Source of the DNA: Heliocidaris tuberculata
Lineage: Eukaryota > Echinodermata > Echinoidea > Camarodonta > Echinometridae
NCBI GenBank assembly: GCA_025618425.1
Contig: CM046847.1
Span: 5,342,441-5,406,440, forward strand
DNA: 64,000 bases
Direction: 5' to 3'
The notes under the pieces were generated by a model that saw only the letters and a program-made list of their open reading frames with translations, did not search any database and had not been told where the DNA came from. A program made the translations under genes and the position numbers. This document shows, one piece after another, positions 22,873 to 33,375 of this stretch. The stretch's first letter is position 1. Each line of letters starts with the position of its first letter.

Positions 22873-23618
22873 CGTTATATTGATACAGATTTCATTATTT
22901 TGTTTTCTAAACTAAATGGCATGATTGGTAAAATATGTTAAGTGTAAACTTGGTCATTGTTTTAAATATGTATTAGCATCTTTCGTTTTTATATAATTAT
23001 TTCATCATCTTCCCTTTATATTCATATTAGCATCTTACGCTTTTATATATATTAGCATCTTTATTTTTGTATTCCACATCAGTAATAATGGAACGCTATG
23101 TAAATTATTTTTTGTCCATATTAAAAACGCGTAGTGTCACTACAGTATAGCTTGTTGACATAGGATCAAGGAGATAACCAATGCTCTCAATATTATCTTG
23201 TACATCATATACAACTATTTTAGAAGCTTTTATACTGTAAATTTTACATGTTGTAGAATTTCTTTAGATTGTCAATTACTTGCATTAGATTTACATATCA
23301 CAGATAACTGAGAATTGCACGGTGTTTAGTCTTAGAATTTTTAAAAATCTTTTGGGGGTTTGACCCAATATCAAATTAAAGTGTTCCGGTAGAGGTGTTT
23401 CTAGCTGTCGTGGTGTAGTAAATGATTCTTTGGACGATACATCACACAATCCTTAAATCCAACTGTTATCATTATTATGGACATCTAAATTAGTTTTTAA
23501 AATTATTCTGGTGTAGCGTTGTAGGTATGTAAATCTTTCATACACCATTTTCCTGAGTGTACATTATATTTGGCTAATACTGATGTTTTAAAAAAGGAAG
23601 AAGGGCCATCTTTTAAGC

Positions 23619-24986
23619 ATTAAAGGAAACTTCGCATAAAATGCAACCACTTTTATTTAAATCTTTATTCCAAAGTAAAAGACAAGTGGGCAAATAAAAA
23701 AAAACGGATGCATAATTAACAGTACAGCGAACATACAAGGTTATTTACTATTTAAAATAAAAGTACAAAACATACATTGAATAATTGCTGGCACATCATG
23801 AGCTGTGCACCCATGGAATATCAACTGAAAATTGTATGTATTTATATTTTGGAGCAAGCGCCATGAGTTGGCGGGTACCATTATATCATTATCATCATTA
23901 TTATTCACCTAATTCGTTCAAATCCATGGAATGCAGCACTGATTCGAAATCACAATATAAAAGAGAAGGAATCAGAAAGAGGGGAAAAGAGAAAGTAGGC
24001 CTATAGTTAAAAGAGAGGGGATCAGGAGAAAGAGAGAGAGAGAGAGTGGGGAGAGAAAAGGGAGAGAAAAGATAGGGATAGATGTAAAAGATAAACGGCA
24101 GAGAACAGAAAGAGACGAGAGCGGAGAGGGAACAGAAATAGAAAGGAGAGTGAGTGGAGGGGGAGAAAGAGAAAAACAGAGAGAGAGAAAGAGACAGAAA
24201 TTTACAGATAACAGTATGAATCCAGCAAGACGGGCTTGAATACAAACTGTTATGGAAACGTTGTTTATAACAAGGGGCATACAAACTGTTATAGAAACGT
24301 TGTTTATAACAAGGGGCATTAAGCCTGCCAGTTACCGCCTGAAAAAAATATGATTTATTTCTGGGGGAAAATTGTGAATCTTATCTCGATAAATTCGTGA
24401 AGTTTAGAAGTTATAACTATAAAGCTACACATCGAAAAGCTCTTTAATTCATACATATGAACTTATTTAATGTAACGCTGTTAAAGCAGAATCCGTTATT
24501 ACAGTCCTGACGCAATTCGGCAATCGAAAGTCTTATACATCTTTCACTTTTGATATTTTGTCAGCAAATGATAACAGAAATGGACAATATTTTTCTAGTC
24601 TCTACATTCCTATCACATAGTTGGCTGGCTGTAAAAAATATCGTCCTTTAATATTTTTTTTTTCTAACCTGGAAATTTGCTAGATTAAGGGGTGTTTTTT
24701 TTTTAATCCAGGCAAAGTCATTTCATTCGGAAACCAGTTTCTATCATTTGCGACCTAAAGAATTGTCATCAAAATTCATTGTTATAATCTTACAAAACAA
24801 AACTTATGAACATTTGTAAAAATAGTAATATTGCATTATTATCTTGGAGGCCTATTGCATCTTTTGCAGAAAACATTCAAGTGAAAAATAAAACATCGAC
24901 AATGTAAAACTAAAGGGCTTGTTCTAAAGCCTTAAAGTACGTTACAGACATAATCTTTGGATAAATTTCAGAAGTTAAACATCAAG
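23619..24986 (-). other. Likely 3' UTR of the dehydrogenase gene
   Basis: This gap between the P450 copy 2 flank and the dehydrogenase stop has no credible ORF. On the - strand, AATAAA hexamers lie at 23664-23669 and 23652-23657, just before the edge of the duplication, so most of the stretch could be 3' UTR. It contains a purine-rich tract (23960-24200) whose Ser/Leu-rich translations are artefacts, and a 39-bp tandem duplication (24242-24319). Confidence 0.4.
24242..24319. repeat. 39-bp tandem duplication
   Basis: Two adjacent copies of a unit ending 'tttataacaaggggcat' (24242-24280 and 24281-24319) differ at one base. Confidence 0.85.
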
Positions 24987-27900
24987 TTAGTCTTTCTCCT
25001 CTCCCGCCTTACCATAAAATGGTCTTAGTCTATCAGCCAGGTAGTCGATAAACTCGTCCCCGGTAGGGTCCCGGTACTTTCGTTCTGCCAGTGCCACGAC
25101 GGCCTAAGTGAGTATAAATCAATAAAATATCCAATATGATTCACTTGATTCAGATCCGATCTTTCTAATAACCATCCAGCCTTTTCTCATAAATCACAGG
25201 ACGTTGGAATTGACAGTTTCCAGGAAATTATCTGAGGACACTTGAAAATGAAGTTGAGTTCTGGTCATGCGAATAAAATGTGAAGGAAACAATTGAGAAA
25301 AAGTAGATTATGCTGTATATAAAGCAAAATTTGTGTATTTTGAGGTTTTGAAATCATAAAAATAAAAAGAAACCGACTCAATCTTGCTTAAAATCAAATA
25401 AGTGAACAGAACTGCAAGCAGAAATGGGTGTATCTTTACACACATATGTGACACGAAAGTTTGGTCCAAAACTTTAAGAATCTTTGTCATATTTCAAATA
25501 TCAAGGCAATTTGAAGGGCAATTTGAAGGGCAATTTGAAGAGCAATCCTTTTCACGGGACACTTCTGGTATGATACACTTTCACTCTAACATAAAAAGAA
25601 TGAGAAAGCTTACAATTTAGTTTTCACCTTAACCAGAACTCAATCAATCAATCGTTAGGTCCGTCTAAACTTTACTCAGTTTTCATGTATTGCCCTCTTT
25701 AATGGGACAATTATATTAAAGTTGAAGTAAAACCTTTTTTTTTTCTTCTCTATCCATGAAATTAAATACGTACCTCTTGAGGCTGGTATCGAAAGTGGGG
25801 TTTGGCATCGGTGGCAGCTCGAAGCACCACATGCGCGACATCCTCCGCCGTGATCGACGGGCATTTGGACCATTCCAAGTCATGATCGCGGTACCTGCTC
25901 AACTTGCGATCAATCTCGTGCACATCCGGGTGATCTGAGATGCCCTTTGATCCCGCACCTCCGAGGCCATCGGCGATCATGGTGTCTCCGATAGGCGTGA
26001 TGACCCCGCCTGGTTGGATTAAACTGACCCTGCAAAAATATAGAGAATACAGAATATATAGTTTACCATTATTCTTCCTCTTGCTAATTCTCAGTAAGAA
26101 ATAGCATTGTTGTTATTTCTCTCTCTATGTTGCTAATCTCATCCTGTGTTAGTATGTTTGATTTGAGTCAATTTTGTCTCCTGCTTCTGTTCCGTGTTGA
26201 TCTATTGATTCGTTTTACTTTATCCGAAAAAAAATTATACTAAGAGACTGTATAAGCTTGATAACAAGCATACTTAGAAATGACAATGGTAAAATGTCTA
26301 CAAAATACTGAAATATTTATAAAACAATTCACCAACAAAACTTTATTGTCGTAAGAAGTATAATAGAACGGATCATGAAATGACTTCGTGTTTTATGTCT
26401 CCGAGATTCCATTTGAAATAATATTCATATGAAAATATATCTCAGGCCTATGTACGAACCATATATTGAAGAATCGTCCAATCACTGCCGTCTCTTCACT
26501 TAACCCTTCAATGCCGAATTTGGCCGAGGTATAGATATTCATATACGGAGCTCCTGCAATACAAGTGTGTCGGAACGGCATACATTAGAATATATTGTAT
26601 TCGACTTGTGCCGATCTTAAATCCCTCGATGATGATCATACAAATTCAAATTCAAATTTATTGAAATAGAATCCTGACATAATAGGATTATCATAAACAA
26701 ACAAACAAAACAGAAGCATGTTAAAGGGGGTACCCAATGCTGAAACAATGTTAGTTCATTTAAAAGATCATGATTTTATTAGCAGAAAATCATCTGCCTT
26801 AAGTTTTTTTAAAATTCGTGTTGCCAGAAAAATCCCCGAAATATGGTAAGACTTCAGGATATTTTGGCCCCTCAGCTGTGTCCCAATTTCAGCTAGGTAA
26901 CCACAATGACGTCAAAGTGGTTACCCAGGTTCGCGTATTGCAGATGTGTTGCGCGCTAGACTGTACAAAATGCATCACACCTTGCGCGCATTTTGCTATA
27001 ATTGCGCGACAAGGTAACCACTTTGACGTCATTGTGGTTACCTAGCTGAAATTGGGACACAGCTGAGGGGCCAAAATATCCTGAAATCTTACCATATTTC
27101 GGGGATTTTCTGGCAACACGAATTTTTAAAAAAAATTAAGGCAGATGATTTTCTTCTAATAAAATCATGATCTTTTAAATGAACTAACATTGTTTCAGCA
27201 TTGGGTACCCCCTTTAAATAGGATCAGAATTTAACAAAGCAAAGGCACATTCTTAAAAACAAAGTTGTACATAATTATCATAAATATAAATATCATAAAT
27301 ATACATGTAGCTTAGTCATCCACCTTTCCCTCTCCTAACCCCCCCCCCCCCCAAAAAAAAAAGTCAGGTAAAAAAAATTATTACATTATTCTTATAATCA
27401 AGAAAGGAAGCAGTTGCATATCAGTACACAATAAACCCTTCGTTACCTATAGTTTAAATTACATACATTTTGCCACTCCCAATTGTAGAAAAATACTGAC
27501 TACGCCACATAATGTTGATGCGGTATAAGCAAAATTAGGGATAAATAAAGAAATATTAACTGATGACATAAAAATCAGTATCAATTAAATGATCGAGGTC
27601 AAGCCACTGATCAGTTCAGATCATTGAGGTTAATAACATATCGAAATACACTGGTGTCACTTTTCTTATTGTAGTATCAATAAACTTCGTACAATTTTTT
27701 TTTCTCCCCTCTTACCTTCAACTGCGTTTCTACTTGACATATTGATGATTCTTCCCGACTCCTGTCTCTTCATGATGGGCAGGACGGCTCTCATCATCCG
27801 AAGATAGCCGAACAGGTTGATGTCATACAGCCGAAGGATGTCGGGCATGCTGATCGTCTCCAAAGCCTTCTTCGTACAGATCCCAGCATTGTTCACTAAG

Positions 27901-30900
27901 GCATAGATGAGTCATTGTTCAATGTTTAGATCAGCGGTCTTTACACAGGGGCGTCGCTGCATTGGGGGAGGGCTGTCACGATCCCATTCAAAAAGTTCTC
28001 TCAGCGAATTTTGATTAAGTTTTAGTTTTATGGGCAGATCGCAAATTGATGACCACTAGGGGGAGGGGGTATCATTTCGTATTATGTCCTCACATTTTGA
28101 GAATTTAGCGACCAGATTTTACCTTTGTTTAATGTCTGCAAATTTCGCAATCTGAGCCTTCTGAGGACAACCCTGAGTCAACCCTTGCTTCCTTCCCGTA
28201 GCGTTTCCTATGTTTCCACTTTTTAATCAATGTGCTATCACCCTCACACTGCGGATAGATTACGCTCTTGTTCAAGCTCTTAGACAAGCAAATCAATCAC
28301 AATAAATCAAAATCTTGTCTATAATTCAAGTGTAGACGATGATCATGAAAAAAAAAACAAAAAAAAAACGTTCCCTTAAAGTGATTGATTAACTTTGTGA
28401 AAAATTGTAAAATCAGCTCAAATGCCAGTGAATTGTGTGCAGTCCTCTAACTACATATATAATTAAGGATATGTGAAAGTATGAGAGAAAATGGAACCCG
28501 TTTACTATCCTAAAAAAGAGAAAATCGCGATCAATCGCTAGCGCAAGTCGCTGGGCTTCTTCGCTGCGCTGCAGTCACAAAAACCAAGAACCAGCGCTTG
28601 GCGATTTCAGAGCGGGTTTCCAGCCCGTACGGTATTCTGTGATAGAGCGAGGTATGCCAACCGTAAGAGTTCTTTAGGGTTCGGTGGTACTCTATCCCGA
28701 CATCAATGTTCAATCGTAAATATATTGATATATAAACGACCGATCAGCTTATAAAACTCAGGCGATTCCTGTCTGAGCTAAAGGTTTGCAATTATGATTA
28801 CAGCATTAGCTGGAACAGTGATTTTTTTTTTCAATCCGGGCAAAGTTAATCAATGCCTTTAATATCTTATGGATAAAACATGTTGAAATTTAAGCTCTCA
28901 TATCTCATTTCATGAGTACGGCCCCTGATTTTTGGATGAGCTTTAGACGGCTCACTTTCACAAAGGGCAGAGATGTCAAGCAAACTAAAAATACATCAAT
29001 ATGCCATTGGGTCTCTTATGCCCGTTGCAAACGAGTTGTCATTCTTATATGCGTTAATGACATACATGCGCTGATAAAGCCCTTACGTCGCACAAGCGTA
29101 TTCAATTTTTTTGGGGGGCAGGGGCAGTCCCCCCCCCCCCACAGAATTTCAATCAAGAAAATAAAAATGTGACTCTTTGAAGAATCGTGAATCTCTTATT
29201 TAAAAAAAATGGAACCAAACTACTTTTAAAACATAAGTGAAAGAGAAAATTTTAAAAATGTCTCGTTCTGTCGCAATGCGACAATGCCGCGTAGTGTTTT
29301 TAAAGGGAAATGTTCACCATGATATTAAGTTGGTTTTAAAAGAAGCAGAAAAATTAAAGAAACAGATTAATGATTTTTTTAGCAAAATCGGATAAGAAAT
29401 AAGAAAGTTATCAATTTTTGAAGTTGTAATCAATCAAACACAAATTGGCAACTCTGTTACGTATCTTGCGAGCTCCTCTCTCATTTGCTTCATAAGCAAA
29501 AGTTCATATTTTTTGTTTTTGTTTTTGTTTTGTTTTGGGGTTTGTTTGTTTTTTTGGTGAGGGAATAGATTTGTATCATACAGGTTTTGTGAAAAAGCAT
29601 AAGTTACATGATGTTACTTCCCCTTTAAGTAGACATTTTGGATCCAACCGTCAAGATATTGGGGCACGTGTAAAGCCCAGAAGAGTGAATTTGAACACTC
29701 CTTCACACTAATCATTGAAATAAAAATCAGAAATATCTTCAAACACAGAAATCAAATCAATGGTTTATGCATGAATTGTAAAGAATAAAGCCGTCCGAAA
29801 ACTTTCAATCGAAATGCAATTAGGCAAAAAAAACTGCTTGCTTGCTTCGCTCGCTCGCAAATATCTGTGACTCATTGTGTTGTTGCTAATTACACTGCAA
29901 TGGATATAAAACAAAATTAAATGAAATGCACAATTTGCAAATAATGAACAGATGGGGGAACTTACCATCGGACGACCAATTCCGACGCAAATTAGGGTCT
30001 AAGAGGATTTTTTTTTTTTTATGGACCACCATTGGCTCGGATTTCTCTTCCCCCCCCCCCCCCACCCCCTCCGCCCAGAAGCGAAGGTCTAGATACGCCA
30101 ATGGCACATACGATACGTTAGTAATAATCAAAGGGAATATTTTCAGTGTTCATTTTGCTTTCACATTGTGTAGGATGCCACTCTAGCATGGAGCGTCGAA
30201 GACCGGAGAAGACCTACGTCAGCAGATGACCCTAAATTTGCTCCTGCGACATTTGCTCCGCTGTCCCTAAAAGGTTAAGGTCAAGGTCATGATTTGTTTT
30301 TTTTTTTGTTCAGGACAATGTGAAGATTAGGATTAGGGTTAGGGTTAGGGTTAGGGTTAGGGTTAGGGTTAGGGTTAGGGTTAAGGTTAGGGTTAGGTTT
30401 ACAGGGGCGGATCTAGCTTTTTTCCAAGGGGGGGGGGTTTGAGGGGCTGAGCTGGGTATTACGAGGGAGCGTAGCGACCGAGCCCGAACGAGCGAAGCGA
30501 CCGAGCCCGAGCGAGCGAAGCGAGCGAGGGGGAGGGTGTGGGAGGGGGGATACCCCCCTCCCACAGTAGGGAGATTTTTCATTTTTAGGGTTGCCAGCTT
30601 GCGATTTTAAGCATACTTGTATGCTCTATTTTTTCTCTTTTTGTTTTCCTATGCACATTAAATGTTTACTTGGCAGCCCAAGGGGGGGTTTAAACCCCCT
30701 AACCCCCCCCCCCCCCCCCCCGTAGAACCGCCACTGGTTTAGGTTTAGGTTTAGGATTAACATGGCAAGTTAGACCGGAGAAATTGTCGCAGGAGCAAAT
30801 GTCATGGAACCACGTCAGCAATATGATGCCTTGTGTGCAACGGGCATTACGTGACGTAACTTATTACGTTTGTCGAAATTTTCTCGTTTTTTAAATGGCT

Positions 30901-31230
30901 AATCGTAAATTTAGAAAGGCAATATAAAAGGGAAACTGGTATTAAACATGCACACCTAGAATATCGATGCGCCCCTGCTGCTCCATCACCATCGCAACTG
31001 CCGCCTCAACATCTTCATCCTTGGTGACATCAAGTCGGACAGGAAAGAGTGTGTCGTTGAGGGTTGGTCCGGCTGTTTCGCGGAACGTCGGCTCCTCGTC
31101 GAGCGAGCCCAGGATGGATCCGTAGACGATGAATCTCCTCTCACGATCCTTGGCCAGGAGATTGGCCGTAGCCAGGCCGATGCCTGATGAGCAGCCGGTA
31201 ACTACCACGACCTGAGGTTGCTTTAAGCGG
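24987..31230 (-). CDS. Short-chain dehydrogenase, retinol dehydrogenase 8 / HSD17B1-like (first exon missing)
   Basis: Five - strand exons join in phase with GT/AG borders: 31230-30956, 27895-27716, 26553-26460, 26029-25774 and 25103-24987 (TAA at 24989-24987), about 307 residues. It is a classical SDR with a Rossmann fold. It shows the cofactor motif TGCSSGIG, the structural VNNAG split across an exon border, catalytic Ser in INMSS, and YTSAK as the YxxxK pair 13 residues later. The C-terminal HFRYQ...YRDPTGDEF segment is typical of the RDH8/HSD17B1 branch, which reduces or oxidises retinoids and 17-ketosteroids. The basic residue usually found after the second strand in NADPH-preferring members is not evident (VYGSILGSL), so cofactor preference is open. 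The exon at 31230 starts mid-codon after an acceptor, so an upstream initiating exon must exist. I could not find it, and an LTR element sits upstream at 32555-38491. Confidence 0.85.
25506..25547. repeat. 14-bp tandem repeat, three units
   Basis: 'caatttgaagggcaatttga' shows two of three direct 14-base units in the last intron of the dehydrogenase gene. Confidence 0.75.
26721..27217. mobile_element. 497-bp palindromic MITE with TTAA duplication
   Basis: The left end is TTAA (26721-26724) then 'agggggtaccc'; the right end is its complement then TTAA (27214-27217). The arms are nearly perfect over about 205 bases, with a spacer of about 85 bases (about 26930-27010). Each arm holds a smaller palindrome, 'ggtaaccac' ... 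'gtggttacc', around a TGACGTCA-like core. The TTAA target fits piggyBac- or Kolobok-type transposases. It has no coding capacity and lies in the intron between the YxxxK exon and the preceding exon of the dehydrogenase. Confidence 0.9.
30325..30400 (+). repeat. Interstitial telomeric repeat (TTAGGG)n
   Basis: About twelve mostly perfect TTAGGG units, degenerate at the edges. A degenerate 'tttagg' tract resumes at about 30736 on the far side of an inserted element, so the original array was interrupted. Confidence 0.9.
30401..30735. mobile_element. Element 'caggggcgg...ccgccactg' inside the telomeric tract
   Basis: The short inverted ends 'caggggcgg' and 'ccgccactg' lie just inside poly-G and poly-C runs. 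The interior has 'gagcgaagcgagcgag' reiterations. Flanks on both sides are 'ggttta', so a target duplication is likely, but its length cannot be fixed in repetitive flanks. Confidence 0.6.
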
Positions 31231-32029
31231 CTGCAATGTTAAGAAGAATCAAATATTGGTTGCATCTAGGAATACCAAGTGGGGGGGGGGGGGTGTAGGG
31301 GCTGCAGCCCTCAGGTCCAGGCATTGTGAAATTACACTATACAGTGCGTCCCAGAAAAAAACGAAACCCCCAAACAAAGGGTTATTGTGACCACACTATG
31401 TGCTTTATATGGCAATAATTATCTATTTTCCATAAACTAATAAAGTATTATGCTTTTAAAATAATGATACCTTCGTGGCATCCATCCGTACATGCTTTTA
31501 ATACCGAGCATGCACCAGCATTTTGAAAATGATGTGTCAAAACTCATTTGTGCATAGTGATCATAGTGATGATTACAGTGATAATGATAAATAATCATAA
31601 CAATAATAATAATATAAATAATAATAATAATCATCATCATCATCTTAATCATAATAATAAATAATCAATGCATTACAAAATTATTTTTTTTTACTGGCTC
31701 GGCCCCCAAAATGGTTGAGGCATATAGGCCGGTACAGCCTACATGCCATTCTTTACAAAAGAGTGGGAGATATATGTCCCACCTTTCTTTCCCCATTTTA
31801 CGCCATTGTTAAAGTAGATATTCATTGATTTTTAAAACTGACTTAAGTTTCATTATTGCGTAGGTGAAGCTTAGACCGGACAAGTTTGTCAAAATTCGAC
31901 GCTTGCAAACATTCGAAGTAATGATTATTATCAATTACAAATTGCTAAAATACAGCCCCGACATAGCACCTGAACAGCTCTCCGAAAGCCGCTGAAATGT
32001 GTGACGTCAAAGACAGGACGTTAATTGCA

Positions 32030-32528
32030 CAAGCAGACGATGTCCCATAACATCTCACATATTTTCAGTGCCTGTTTTGTCATCTTCTCTTCAGTTATTT
32101 CACTTCACTAGCATTAGTCTATTATGTTTAATACATATATTGCCTCACTCTAAACCCCGTGCATGGGTTTATTTGGATGGAAAATGAAGCGTTACAAGAA
32201 TAAAGGAATCAGTTGCTTGTAAACAAAATAGACGCCATTGCATTCACAGCTGCATACACCGCTGGACGTTCGGCGTTGAATGAGGGATGAATACCGTCCT
32301 TGCAATCATTCAGCGGGCTTTTCAATTTGAAAGTGTGGTTTCTTTGATTGTTCATTAACCCTCATCCTATATATTTACAAACAAAAGATTTCAGTAATCA
32401 GAATCTGTTTCATTCCCATTTTAGAATGGTGTGAAATATGGGCACGTTTGAATACACTAAATTCTTTATAATTTGAGAAATAACTGCACTGCACTTATGT
32501 TCATTCTTTATGGGACGTCGTCTGCTTG
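32030..32528. repeat. Inverted repeat disrupted by the LTR element
   Basis: 'caagcagacgatgtcccataa' minus one base is complementary to 32508-32528 with one mismatch. Similarity appears to extend outward to 'tgacgtcaa' (about 32003) and to the gypsy insertion point at 32551-32554. The LTR element may therefore sit in one arm of an older MITE. Nothing else is seen in 31231-32550. Confidence 0.5.
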
Positions 32529-32554
32529 GACAGGATTGTTCCCTTTATTGACGT

Positions 32555-33240
32555 TGTAGTATTTTCCTCATCCTCACTTCATCTTTTTCTTTAATTTCTC
32601 ACTTTCATTTCCAATTGTACAAAGTCATTTTGAGAGGACATTGCCCTTTGTACTAGAAGTCACTACCACTCCTGTGTTATCACATTTATTTATCAACAAG
32701 TGGTCAGCTGCATAGCCATCACACATTAGTGACTCACCCTCAATTCAAGGAATTGCAACAATACTCTCTTTCTCTTTCATCCTGCTTCTCTAGCAAGGGA
32801 TGAGAACAAACACTTTTTCATCTCCATCTTTGCTAGAGATACACTTCTCAAAGTTTTCTCTTCGAGTTAACACGATAATTTGAGGATGTCATCTTTACAC
32901 TTCTGAATTTGTTTCCTGCACTTCAATTGGAGCAATTTCTACAATTCAATCCTTTACATTCTACACTCCTTCATCTCACCTGGAGAAATTTGTACTACCT
33001 CTTTCATCATCTTATTCTCTGCAATTCACTCAGAGAACAATCCAAAATCTCGCTTGAGCTAGCCAAGTATAGTTTTGTGATAATTTCTGTGGTGTTATCT
33101 GTGTAACTATATTTGGGAAAATGTGCAATATTGCTATTAGTGGAGGATTCATGCCCGGGAAACGCCTGCACGCGTAAAGTCGGTAAGTGGTGATTGCTTT
33201 TTATTCCCATCTCGCTTATAGTTAGCAACCAACCTCTTCA
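32555..33240 (+). repeat. 5' LTR
   Basis: Begins 'tgtagtattttcctc' and ends 'ccaacctcttca'. It is 2 bases longer than the 3' LTR because of 'ta' in 'agtatagtttt'. A TATA box was not clearly identifiable. Confidence 0.95.
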
Positions 33241-33241
33241 C

Positions 33242-33260
33242 TGGTGACCCCGACGTGATT
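33242..33260 (+). promoter_or_regulatory. Primer binding site, tRNA-Trp type
   Basis: 'tggtgaccccgacgtgatt' lies one base after the LTR. It matches the complement of the conserved 3' end of animal tRNA-Trp, including the CCA. Minus-strand DNA synthesis would start here. Confidence 0.8.
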
Positions 33261-33375
33261 CTAAACCCGACCAGCGTGTTGAGCAGCATACTTCCTTCAT
33301 CAAATTGTTTTTATTTATTGTCTTCCTTTCTTCATATATCTATGGTCGACTCATCTTTCATCTCCTCATGTCAAC

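Larger units (their letters stand above)
14313..23618 (+). repeat. Tandem segmental duplication, copy 2
   Basis: This is the partner of 2311-10875. It carries the intact P450 and private insertions at 15222-16375, 16665-16775, 18599-18825, 19151-19470 and 20185-20434. Confidence 0.9.
27896..30955. other. Dehydrogenase intron, repeat-rich, no gene seen
   Basis: This 3-kb intron lies between the TGxxxGIG and NNAG exons. It holds a poly-C run near 29130, a poly-C run near 30050, 'gcttcgctcgctcgc' motifs near 29840 and 30490, the telomeric repeat (30325-30400) and the element at 30401-30735. Open frames here are short and without recognisable domains. Confidence 0.6.

Noticed and set aside
23901..24319. 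Ser/Leu-rich frames of 115-127 codons on the - strand
   Set aside because: They come from a GA-rich tract in the probable 3' UTR of the dehydrogenase gene and have no domain content.
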